The notes under the pieces were generated by a model that saw only the letters and a program-made list of their open reading frames with translations, was not told where the DNA came from and searched no databases. A stretch of DNA of 64,000 bases from Gyromitra esculenta (Eukaryota; Ascomycota; Pezizomycetes; Pezizales; Discinaceae). Below, one piece after another: positions 9,515-17,691 of the stretch. The translations under genes were made by a program, and so were the position numbers. The DNA lies in contig JBCAML010000013.1 in NCBI GenBank assembly GCA_038503075.1, positions 1,240,001 to 1,304,000 of the forward strand, in the 5' to 3' direction. How positions within the stretch are numbered: the first letter of the stretch is position 1; each line of letters begins with the position of its first letter.

Positions 9515-12500
9515 TTTCATGTAGCCTTTCCCACCAAAATAAAATCATAAAAACACATGCACTTCTAGACACTGGAGCCTCAGGGTTCGCTTTCATTGAT
9601 GAAAACTTTGTGCGTCACCATTCCTTACCCCTATTTCCCCTCAAAACCCCTCAACAACTAGAAGTCATTGATGGGCAAACACTTGCCTCGGGAGACATCA
9701 CCAACCTATGCCACTTGGAGCTTTCCATTCAACAACACACTGAGAAAGCCCCCTTTTTTGTAACCAAGCTAGGACACTATCCCCTGGTACTTGGCATCCC
9801 TTGGATGAACCTCCATGACATTCATCTACAATTCGCCAACAAAAGCATTGAATTTAACTCTAAATTATGCACCACCCACTGCGCCCCAAAGCAGCCTATC
9901 GTTTCTGCCGCCGCCATTCCCCCTCCAGCAAAACTAAACGCCGCCTTCATTAGCGCGGCTAGCTTTCGCATGCTTGCTAGGAAGAAAGGTATTCAGGTGT
10001 ATTCCATGTCCCTCTACAAAATCAATAGAGTTCTTGATAGCAAAACTACTAAAGAAGAGTGAAGGCAACGAATACCCGCCGAATACCATGAATACCTAGA
10101 CATGTTCGACAAAGCCAAAGCCCAAGGACTCCCCCCCCGCCGTCCCTATGACCATAAGATCACCCTCCAAGAAGGCAAGGAACCACCATTCGGCCCACTC
10201 TATGGTATGTCATGAGATGAGCTTCTAGTTCTAAAAAAGTACATCGAGGACAACTTAGAAAAAGGCTTTATTCGTGCTAGCTCATCATCCACCGGTTCTC
10301 CCGTCCTCTTTGCTGCAAAACCGGATGGTTCTCTACATCTTTGTGTAGAATACCGAGGCCTTAATGCTCTTACTATCAAAGACCGCTACACCTCCCCGCT
10401 CATCAAAGAAACCCTTGACCGTCTCGCAAAAGCACAATGGTATTCCAAACTAGACCTCAGAGACGGATTTCATCAAATCCGCATCGCAGAGGGAGAAGAA
10501 TGGAAAACCGCCTTTAGGACTCGATATGGTCTTTACGAATACATGGTAATGCCATTTGGCCTTACTAATGCCCCCGGTACCTTCCAGCGCTTTGTCAATG
10601 ATTCTCTCCAAGAATACTTGGACCTCTTTTGCACAGCTTATCTCGATGATATCCTCATCTATGGCGATACCCTCGCCGAACACAAGATTCACGTCCGACA
10701 GGTCCTCGATACCCTAAAAGCCAATAACATTCTTCTCAAACCTGAGAAGTGTGAATTCCATGTCCAATCCATAAAATACCTCGGATTGATCCTTACACCT
10801 GAAGGGATCAAAATGGATGAAAACAAACTCAAGGCCGTACGAGACTGGAACCGCCCTAAGTGCATTAAGGATGTTCAAGCCTTCCTCGGTTTTGCAAATT
10901 TCTACCGACGATTTATCCTAGGGTTCTCCCGTCTAGCTGATCCCCTTACCGCTTTTACAAGAAAGGGTATTATTTTCGAATGGACCGTTGAGGCTGAACT
11001 TGCATTCGAATCACTTAAGGATGCTTTTACGAAGGCCCCCGTACTCATCCACTTCGATCCCCGAAAGAAGATTTTTGTGGAATCCGATGCTTCTGACTTC
11101 GTCTCCGGTGGTGTTCTCTCCCAACTCGACGATAACGGCGTACTTCATCCTGTGGCCTTCTTCTCCAAGAAGCATTTACCAGCCGAATGCAACTACGAGA
11201 TTTATGATAAGGAACTTCTAGCTATTATACGCTGTTTTGAGGAATGGAGACCAGAACTTGAAGGCTCCGAGCTACCCATCTCCGTTATCACTGATCATAA
11301 GAACTTGGAATATTTCATGACCAACAAGCAACTTAATCGACGACAAGTCAGATGGGCTGATTACCTCTCACGTTTTGACTTTGTCATTACTTACAGACCA
11401 GGAGCACAAGGAGGAAAACCGGATGCACTGACTCGGAGATCAGGAGATCTTCCTGAAGAAGGGGATGAAAGACTACAACATCAATACCAAGTAGTCTTGA
11501 AGGAAAAGAATGTCGATTCTAAGCTGAGTTTGTTTTCGGGTTCTTTATTAAATGAACCTGCTGAATTGGATGCCTCCTTCGAGACTTTAATGAATCATGG
11601 ATATAATGCTGACCCGTTCCCACAAAAAATCCTTCTAGCACTTAGAAATGGTGAACGACAATCCAAAGAAATCACCTTAGGTGATTGTACCAAAGTCAAG
11701 GGCTGCCTTTTCTATCGGCAAAAGCTCTATATCCCCGATCATGACCCTCTCCGCCTTCTTTTTCTACAGCAACATCATGATGCCCCCTCTGCCGGCCACC
11801 CAGGACGTGAAAAATCCTTTGAACTTATTTCAAGACACTTCTACTGGCCAAAGATGAGGGAATATATTGGTCGTTATACCCGAAACTGCCATACCTGTCG
11901 ACGACCTAACCAAGTACCCTCGGTACTCACAGCGTCCTGAAACCACTCCCAATCCCTAATCGCCCCTGGGAAGAGTTATCAATGGACTTCGTCACTGGCC
12001 TCCCAGAATCTAATGGCTTTGATGCTATTATGATTGTTGTGGACCGACTCTCGAAGATGCAACGTCTTATCCCATGCAATACTACCATCAACGCCGAGCA
12101 GACTGCCGAACTATACCTCCAAAATGTTTGGAAACTTCACGGACTTCCTTCCTATCTTACTTCTGATAGAGGAACACAGTCTTCCGCGAAGTTTTGGAAG
12201 CATCTCTGCCAACGTTTGAATATTGCCGCCCGCATGTCTACTTCTTTTCATCCAGAGACTGATGGACAAACTGAACGCCTTAATGCCGTAATGGAACAAT
12301 ACCTTCGTTGTTATGTATCCTACCACCAGGACAATTGGTCTAAATGGCTACCCATTGCTGAATTCTCTGCTAATAATCAAGAATCTGCCAGTACCAAGGC
12401 CACGCCCTTGTTTGCGAATTATGGCTATCACCCCCGCTTCGATACCTCAATCGTCTCCAATGACCGCTCTCCCCAGACCCTCGATGCTGACGACTTCGCC

Positions 12501-13064
12501 TCCAAAATGGAAGAACTTAGGGACTTCCTCTGAATACAGATGAGAACAGCCCAGGACATCTTTGAGTCAAGTACAAATCTGCACCGTACCCCTGCTCCAT
12601 TGTTTAGGGAAAAGAACGAAGTGTTTGTATCGATGAAAAACATGAGGACAATGCGGAACTCAAAGAAATTGGATTGGAAATGGAGTGGCCCGTTTCCTGT
12701 GAAGCGTGTTATTTCAGCCTATGCCTACGAGATTGATCTCCCAAAATCAATGAAGTATCATCCTGTATTTCACGTTTCGTTGATTAAAGCAGCTCCCGTC
12801 GACCCTCTTCCAGGTCAAGTCATTGTATCACCCCCACCAGTTCAAGTTAACGATCACGAGGAATACCTTGTCGAAAGCATCCTAGATTCCAGTTTACTTC
12901 ACGGGAAACTTCAATACTTGGTCGAGTGGACTGGCTATGCACTACCCACTTGGGAAGCCGCAGAGTACCAAGAGGAGACAGAAGCAGTAGATTTTTTCCA
13001 TCGACAATATCCGGATAAACCAAAGGAAGGAGTGGTTAGTGTTCGCAGGAGCTCACGGCTATGA
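9385..13064 (+). pseudogene. pol: B1 pol (PR-RT-RH-IN-chromodomain), broken
   Basis: A polyprotein in the -1 frame relative to gag. In order it has protease DTGASGFAFID (about 9570), RT with [13 protein letters not shown] and YLDDILIY (about 10560-10665), RNase H ([11 protein letters not shown], about 11080), an integrase zinc finger ([18 protein letters not shown]), the DDE core (MDFVTGLPE 11982, [15 protein letters not shown]) and a chromodomain (LQYLVEWTGYALPTWEAAEY, about 12910-12970). Lesions are TGA at 10060-10062 (a tryptophan in other copies), TGA at 10213-10215 and TGA at 12531-12533 (arginines in other copies), and a frame change between about 11900 and 11980. The stop TGA 13062-13064 sits in the polypurine tract. 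Confidence 0.88.
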
Positions 13065-13071
13065 GGGGGGG
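13063..13071 (+). other. Polypurine tract of B1
   Basis: GAGGGGGGG lies just upstream of CTAC and the 3' LTR start TTTCATGG, the expected plus-strand priming site. The equivalent in A2 is 21321-21331. Confidence 0.7.
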
Positions 13072-13075
13072 CTAC

Positions 13076-13484
13076 TTTCATGGATGGATGTTTCGTTGAT
13101 TGGTTAGGTACATGGGTACATGGTCGTTGTGTCTTGATATTGTTCTTTGTGTTTCTATGGGTTTCCTGTTACAATGAGTCATGTCTTTGTCATCGAAGGA
13201 GTTGGAATGTGGTATATAAGCGAAGGGTTTTCCCCTCTTGTTGTACTTTTCCTTCTTCTTTCTTTAAGCAACGTCTTCTATTGTTCACTCTTGTATTCTA
13301 CAATACAAACCTCGGTTACACCTCGTAACCCATCGCTGCCGCTGTCTTCAAGTCATCTTAACTTGATCCACTCTTGGAGCCTGTAGAATATCCGTATACA
13401 CTCTCGCTGTTGGTTTCCCACTCAAGTAGCACTGCTCATCTCGAGGGATACTGGAGAGCTTGACAAGAAACCCGCTCCTTGAGA
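13076..13484 (+). repeat. 3' LTR of B1 (LTR-B)
   Basis: A 409-bp LTR from TTTCATGG to CCTTGAGA with TATATAAG, AAGCAACGT and the three conserved hairpins, matching 770-1180. Confidence 0.9.
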
Positions 13485-13566
13485 ACCGGTTAGCCTTGGC
13501 TGAACTAGTTTAAAGCCTCACTTGAGGCGTTTGCGGATTCCAGAGCGAAAAATTGAGGTGGGAGAG

Positions 13567-13978
13567 TCTCACGGTTGAGCCTCGAGTTAAGCCCTTCAGT
13601 ATCCCTGAAGGTGAGCAGTGCTACTTAAGCGAGGTCACAACACGTTCAAAGAGTGCAGTATTTCTACAAGTTCTACGAGGGATTATCTCAAGGCGAGATG
13701 AGTGCAGCGGAGTGAACAGCGACAGCGAGGGTTCTGAGGTAGAACCGAGATAGTATTTCCGATGAGTACAGGAGAAGGTAAACGAGAACGTTGCTTAAGG
13801 AAAGAAGAGAGGAAAGGTAAAACACAAGCGAAATCCATCGTTTAAATACCCCGCTTTTTCTTAACAAAACCAATAAGCGATAACAACCGAAAAACAATAA
13901 CATTATACAGCGATCCGCAATCCTTAACAACCATCGAACCGAAACCTAACCCTAATACCCAATCTTTAATCCGTGAAA
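13567..13978 (-). repeat. Solo LTR-A
   Basis: A 412-bp LTR, TCTCACGG...CCGTGAAA, flanked by GAGAG at 13562-13566 and 13979-13983, inserted in the 3' part of the A5 gag. Confidence 0.93.
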
Positions 13979-15253
13979 GAGAGGTGGCGGTGGCAGGGAG
14001 GAGGTAGGAGGTGTACGGCTAGAGGGTGGTGCGGTGAGAGCTCCTCTCATCGTGGGTTTCTTTGGAGCAGAGGGGCAGTTGGCGTAGGAGTGGTCAGGGG
14101 CGGCGCAAAGCATGCATTTACCGGTGGAGCGGCGCCATTGTTTCTCTTCTTCCGATAGTTTTCTTCTGCCGTTGACCATGGTGTATCGTTGGTCCTGGGA
14201 GGGGCGAGAAAGATTACTAGTAAGACCAAAAGAGAGATCCATAGGAGCAAGGCCTCCCGGTACAAAAGATGAGGCAGGGACAAAAGGGGTCATTGCTTTG
14301 GTTGGGGCACTGAACTGTCCTATGTTTTCACGAGTATTTCCTCGTTTCTCTACCTTGTGAACTCAGATGCGGTTGTCCATTCGGGTGAGAACTAAAACCA
14401 TGTCGTTGAGGGTAGTGGGGGTAGCAGCGGCGAAAGCCATGGCTTCTTTTATCTCTTCTGACATACCATGTTCGAGGGCATCCATCTTCGAGTTTTCAAC
14501 GAAGTTTAATTGTCCCATGATATGCTGGAAATCGGCTAAGTAAGTGGAGAAATTTCATTTGCCTTGGCAGAGCTGATGTAGTTCTCGGCAGGCAGTACCG
14601 GTGGGATCTGGGTCACCGAAAGCTGTTTCCAAAGCGGAGATGAGAGTGGCCGCATTGGTCCAGGTGGTAAGACCTTAGGGAAGAACGGTGTGACGGACTT
14701 GTTCTAAGGCTGCTCCTTCCAGACGATTGATGGTGTAGAGGATCATCGTGTTTTCGTCGGCGAATCTATCTCGGTTCACAGCGAGCTTGGAGCGGAGTTG
14801 AAGTACGAAGCCAGGGAGTTTGCTTCGGGTTCCATCGAACTTCTCCGGGTCCGGCATACGTTCTGATCGGTGAGCGACAGCAGATGGGGCAGGGGGAGGT
14901 GTACTGGTGAGATTTGGTGGGGCCGGGAGTGCTTGAGTGGCTTCGCGGGCTTGGTTCCGTTCTTGACATAGTCGATCAATGAGGGCCAAGGCATTGTTGA
15001 CCCATTGGTCTTGTTGTTGAGCATGGTGGGTGGCATTGTTGATTTGGATTTGAGCTGTGCTGAGTTTTATCTCTAGCTCCTGTGTTCCTTCTTGGAGGAC
15101 GTCGAGTTGATCTTCGAGAGCCTGATTGAGTTCCCAGAGTCGGTTGTATAACTCAATGGGGTCATCTCTATAGGCCTAAGCGAATGTTTCTTTTGTGGGG
15201 AAGTGTTGCGTGGCGACAGCAGCTCCTTCAGAGCAGGAGGCAGCAGGAGCGGG

Positions 15254-15665
15254 TTTCATGGATAGGTACTTTCCTTGGTCGGTTAGGTATTCGGGTATAT
15301 GGTTGTCAGGTACTACAGTTCTTCTTTATGTTTCCTTTGGTTTCCACTTACAATGAGCCATATGTTTGTTATCAAAGGATTGGATCATAAGTATATAAGC
15401 GAAGGGATTTCCCCTCTTGTTGTACTTTTCCTTCTTCTCTCTTTAAGCAGCGTCTTCTATAGCATACTCTTGTATTTCACAATACAAACCTCGGTTACAC
15501 TTTGTAACCTCTCATTGCCGCCGTCTTCAGGTTCACTTCACTTGAACCAATCGTATAGCCTGTGGAATCCCGTAAACACTCTTGTCGCTAAAGTTTTCCA
15601 TTCAAGTAGCACTGCTTATCTTGGTGGATACCTGAGAGCTTGACGGAAAACCTTGCCCCTTGAGA
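15254..15665 (+). repeat. Solo LTR-B
   Basis: A 412-bp LTR, TTTCATGG...CCTTGAGA, flanked by GCGGG (15249-15253) and GCGGA (15666-15670), a target duplication with one later change. It has TATATAAG and AAGCAGCGT, which is one base off the usual AAGCAACGT. Confidence 0.85.
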
Positions 15666-15849
15666 GCGGAGGAGCTAATTGTTGCTTCGTTGTAGGAGGT
15701 GTAAAATATAGTTTCACGGACGGAACAAAGTAATGGGTTAGGATAAAGTTGTTGGTAGTTATGAAGGATCTCTTTTGGTACAATGGCTTTGTTGCTCGGT
15801 TACGTTTCGGTTGTTGTCGGATTGTTGATTGTGTTACGGGAAAGCGGGG

Positions 15850-15909
15850 TATTTAAGTGAAGGATTTTGGTTGTTTTGTTGTCTTTTCTCTTCTTTCCTT
15901 AAGCAACGT
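15850..15909 (+). promoter_or_regulatory. A2 LTR promoter: TATA, CT tract, RNA start motif
   Basis: TATTTAA (15850-15856) precedes a pyrimidine-rich block ending TTCCTT and then AAGCAACGT (15901-15909), about 45 bases downstream. A CT-rich tract followed by an A-containing start is usual for fungal promoters. That the RNA begins at or beside this AAG is inferred from its complementarity to the PBS; no transcript data were available. Confidence 0.55.
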
Positions 15910-15949
15910 TCTCGTTTACCTTCTCCTGTATTTGTCGGAATACTATCTC

Positions 15950-15966
15950 GGTTCTATCTCAGAATC
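15950..15966 (+). ncRNA. Leader hairpin H1 (A2 copy)
   Basis: GGTTCT (15950-15955) pairs with AGAATC (15961-15966) around the loop ATCTC, with one G-U pair. Other LTR copies have GGTTCT/AGAACC, GATTCT/AGAATC, GGTTAC/GTAACC, GATTAC/GTAATC and GGTTAT/ATAACC around an ACCTC-like loop, so pairing is kept while sequence changes. Confidence 0.7.
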
Positions 15967-15994
15967 CTCGCTGTCGCTGTCCACTTCGCTGCAC

Positions 15995-16013
15995 TTATCT
16001 CGCCTTGAGATAA
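15995..16013 (+). ncRNA. Leader hairpin H2 (A2 copy)
   Basis: TTATCTC (15995-16001) pairs with GAGATAA (16007-16013) around the loop GCCTT. Other LTR-A copies read TAACTC/GAGTTA, TGTCTC/GAGACA and TACTTC/GAAGTA with nearly the same loop. LTR-B copies have CAAGT/ACTTG, GGAGT/ACTCC or GGTTC/GAACC at the equivalent place. Confidence 0.7.
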
Positions 16014-16069
16014 AACCCATTGTAGAACCTGTAGAAACGCTGCACTCCTTGAACGCGTTGATACCTCAT

Positions 16070-16109
16070 CAAGTAGCACTGCTCACCTTCAGGGATACTG
16101 AAGGGCTTG
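16070..16109 (+). ncRNA. Leader hairpin H3 beside the PBS (A2 copy)
   Basis: CCTTCAG (16086-16092) pairs with CTGAAGG (16098-16104) around the loop GGATA. An outer helix CAAG/CTTG (16070-16073 with 16106-16109) encloses the invariant GTAGCACTGCTCA. In other copies the outer helix is 8-11 bp with different bases. Its place just before the PBS resembles the U5-IR stem-loop needed for self-primed reverse transcription in Tf1. Confidence 0.75.
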
Positions 16110-16132
16110 ACAAGGGACTCAACCGTGAGATT

Positions 16133-16141
16133 ACGTTGCTT
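16133..16141 (+). promoter_or_regulatory. Primer-binding site of A2
   Basis: ACGTTGCTT begins two bases after the LTR and is the exact complement of AAGCAACGT (15901-15909). The same nine bases occupy this place in A1, A3, A6 and B1. Confidence 0.7.
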
Positions 16142-16333
16142 CCACCATCTACACCTTCTACCGCAGAAAACAACACGTTTCATGGGAATCATCACTCAGA
16201 TTCGCCAATCCATTCTAAGCATCTTCCCCTGCTTAACGCTGCGAAAACCACAACCTTTGGTTGAAGTCACTCCCGAGTGGCTGGATCAAGAGTACCTACG
16301 CAAGAACACTTCCCCTCAACCGACACCAACACC

Positions 16334-17656
16334 ATGAGCTCACCCGCTCCCGCTGGCCCTTCCACTGAAGGAGTTGCTGTCGCCACCCCACGCTTTCCCA
16401 CCAGAGAAGTCTTCGCACAAGCACTGCGAGAAGACACAGCTGAGCTGTACAATCACCTCAGAGACCTCTATCAGGCCTTGGAAGACCAAATCGATGTCCT
16501 CCAAGAAAACGAAAGAGAGACCGAGGTGAAACTTGGCACCGCAAAGATTCAAACTGACAATGCTCTCCGTCATGCCGCGGAACAAGATAATCGGGTCAAC
16601 GAGACCGCTAATCTAATTGCCCGGCTACGACAAGAGCGAAACGAAGCTCGATCCGCTAATCAAGCCCCCCCTGCTCCACCCAACCTCACTGCCACCCTGC
16701 CGCCACCAATACATTCCCACCGCTCGGAACGGATGCCAGACCCAGAAAAATTCGATGGATCCCGAGCCAAACTCCCAGGTTTTGTACTTCAACTGCGTTC
16801 CAAGCTCACGGTCAATAGAGACCGCTTCGCCGACGAAACCACAATGATTTTATACACGATCAATCGTCTGGAAGGAGCAGCCTTGGAACAAGTTCGCCAC
16901 ACCGTCCTCCCTTCTGGCCTCACCACCTGGACTAGTGCAGAACACCTAATCGCTGCCCTGGAAACCGCTTTCGGAGACCCCGACCCCACTGGCACGGCCC
17001 GACGAGAGCTTCACCAACTTCGACAGGGGAAACGCGACTTCTCCGCATACCTGGCCGACTTCCAAAGAATCATGGGGCAACTCAATTTTGACGAGAACTC
17101 GAAAATGGACGCTCTAGAGCACGGTATGTCAGAAGAATTGAAGGAAGCCATGGTATTCGCACCTGTCGCCCCGGCCAACCTTCAAGAAATGATCACAACC
17201 CTCACTCGATTGGACAATCGGATTCGAGCTCGCAAGGCAGAAAAACGAGGCAACGCCCGTGATAACATGGGACAATTCAGTGCCCCTGCTGCCTTTACTC
17301 CCGCCTCTTCTTTTACCCCAGGCGGACTAGCTCCCATGGACCTATCCTTCGGCCGCACCAGCAACCTCTCTCGCCCCCCTCAGGATCAAAGATATACGAT
17401 GGTTAATGGAAGAAGGAAGCTTTCGGAGGAGGAGAAACAATGGCGACGATCCACAGGGAAATGTATGTTTTGCGCGGCCCCCGACCACTCCTACGCCAAC
17501 TGTCCTTCTGCCCCCAAAAAACCTACGATGAGAGGAGCCCTCACCGCCCCACCCGCTAACCGTACGCCCCCGGCCTCTTCCCTGCCACCACCACCACTCC
17601 CTCCTCAATTTTTCGCGTTAGAATCAGCAGACTCAGCCAACGAGTCTTTAAACTAG
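16334..17656 (+). CDS. gag: A2 Gag capsid/nucleocapsid protein
   Basis: Gag forms the virus-like particle in which element RNA is copied. I chose ATG 16334 (ACACCATGAGC context, MSSPAPAGPSTEG) because all A copies align from it, although the frame is open a little further upstream. It encodes 440 residues. The N-terminal third is charged and probably coiled coil (NHLRDLYQALEDQIDVLQENE). A Ty3/Gypsy capsid-like region follows (KLPGFVLQLRSKLTVNRDRF, TRRELHQ-type QLRQGKRDFSAYLADFQRI). A proline-rich linker leads to the zinc knuckle CMFCAAPDHSYANC, which should bind genomic RNA, and a proline-rich C terminus. The TAG stop directly follows the T TTA AAC frameshift heptamer. The frame is intact. 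Confidence 0.93.
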   Translation: MSSPAPAGPSTEGVAVATPRFPTREVFAQALREDTAELYNHLRDLYQALEDQIDVLQENERETEVKLGTAKIQTDNALRHAAEQDNRVNETANLIARLRQERNEARSANQAPPAPPNLTATLPPPIHSHRSERMPDPEKFDGSRAKLPGFVLQLRSKLTVNRDRFADETTMILYTINRLEGAALEQVRHTVLPSGLTTWTSAEHLIAALETAFGDPDPTGTARRELHQLRQGKRDFSAYLADFQRIMGQLNFDENSKMDALEHGMSEELKEAMVFAPVAPANLQEMITTLTRLDNRIRARKAEKRGNARDNMGQFSAPAAFTPASSFTPGGLAPMDLSFGRTSNLSRPPQDQRYTMVNGRRKLSEEEKQWRRSTGKCMFCAAPDHSYANCPSAPKKPTMRGALTAPPANRTPPASSLPPPPLPPQFFALESADSANESLN

Positions 17657-17691
17657 TACAACCAAGGTCGATCAGTGACCCTACCTTGGTT
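17647..17691 (+). promoter_or_regulatory. -1 ribosomal frameshift signal of A2
   Basis: TTTAAAC (17647-17653) is in phase as T TTA AAC and is followed at once by TAG (17654-17656). After a 6-nt spacer the stem AACCAAGGT (17660-17668) pairs perfectly with ACCTTGGTT (17683-17691) across a 14-nt loop. U UUA AAC is one of the most efficient known eukaryotic -1 slippery sites. Pol lies exactly in the -1 frame and is open through the site. Copies in A1, A3 and B1 keep heptamer, spacer and pairing. Confidence 0.9.

Larger units (their letters stand above)
770..13484 (+). mobile_element. Ty3/Gypsy chromovirus B1 (contains A1)
   Basis: A full-length but decayed LTR retrotransposon of family B. The 5' LTR is 770-1180, the primer-binding site 1183-1191, gag 8138-9514, pol 9385-13064, the polypurine tract 13063-13071 and the 3' LTR 13076-13484. 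Element A1 interrupts its leader at TCCCG (1211-1215, repeated at 8111-8115). The two LTRs are similar in length (411 and 409 bp) and by eye differ at several percent of positions. No 5-bp duplication is seen outside it (GACTT on the left, AACCG on the right). The element cannot make a complete polyprotein because gag and pol contain stops and a frameshift. Confidence 0.9.
13485..15711 (-). pseudogene. gag: Family A gag fragment A5, with two solo LTRs
   Basis: A decayed gag reading down the minus strand from about 15700 to 13490. It spans the start region (SSSAPA, where the initiator ATG has become ATT), a coiled-coil-rich N terminus, the capsid region (LEGAALEQVRHTVLP, 14675-14760), the zinc knuckle CMLCAAPDHSYANC (near 14110) and the frameshift heptamer TTTAAAC at 13508-13514. 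A solo LTR-A splits it at 13567-13978 and a solo LTR-B at 15254-15665. Stops include TAG near 15177 (a glutamine in other copies) and TGAs near 14553 and 14359 (arginines in other copies). Pol is missing beyond 13485. Confidence 0.8.
15712..16130 (+). repeat. 5' LTR of A2 (LTR-A, A1-like subfamily)
   Basis: A 419-bp LTR from TTTCACGG to CCGTGAGA. TATTTAA lies at 15850-15856, followed by a pyrimidine-rich stretch and AAGCAACGT at 15901-15909, the likely RNA start. The conserved hairpins H1, H2 and H3 follow. Confidence 0.93.

Noticed and set aside
16131..16148. tRNA-type primer-binding site after the A2 LTR
   Set aside because: There is no TGG start, and the nine bases instead match the LTR itself, so self-priming is the better reading.
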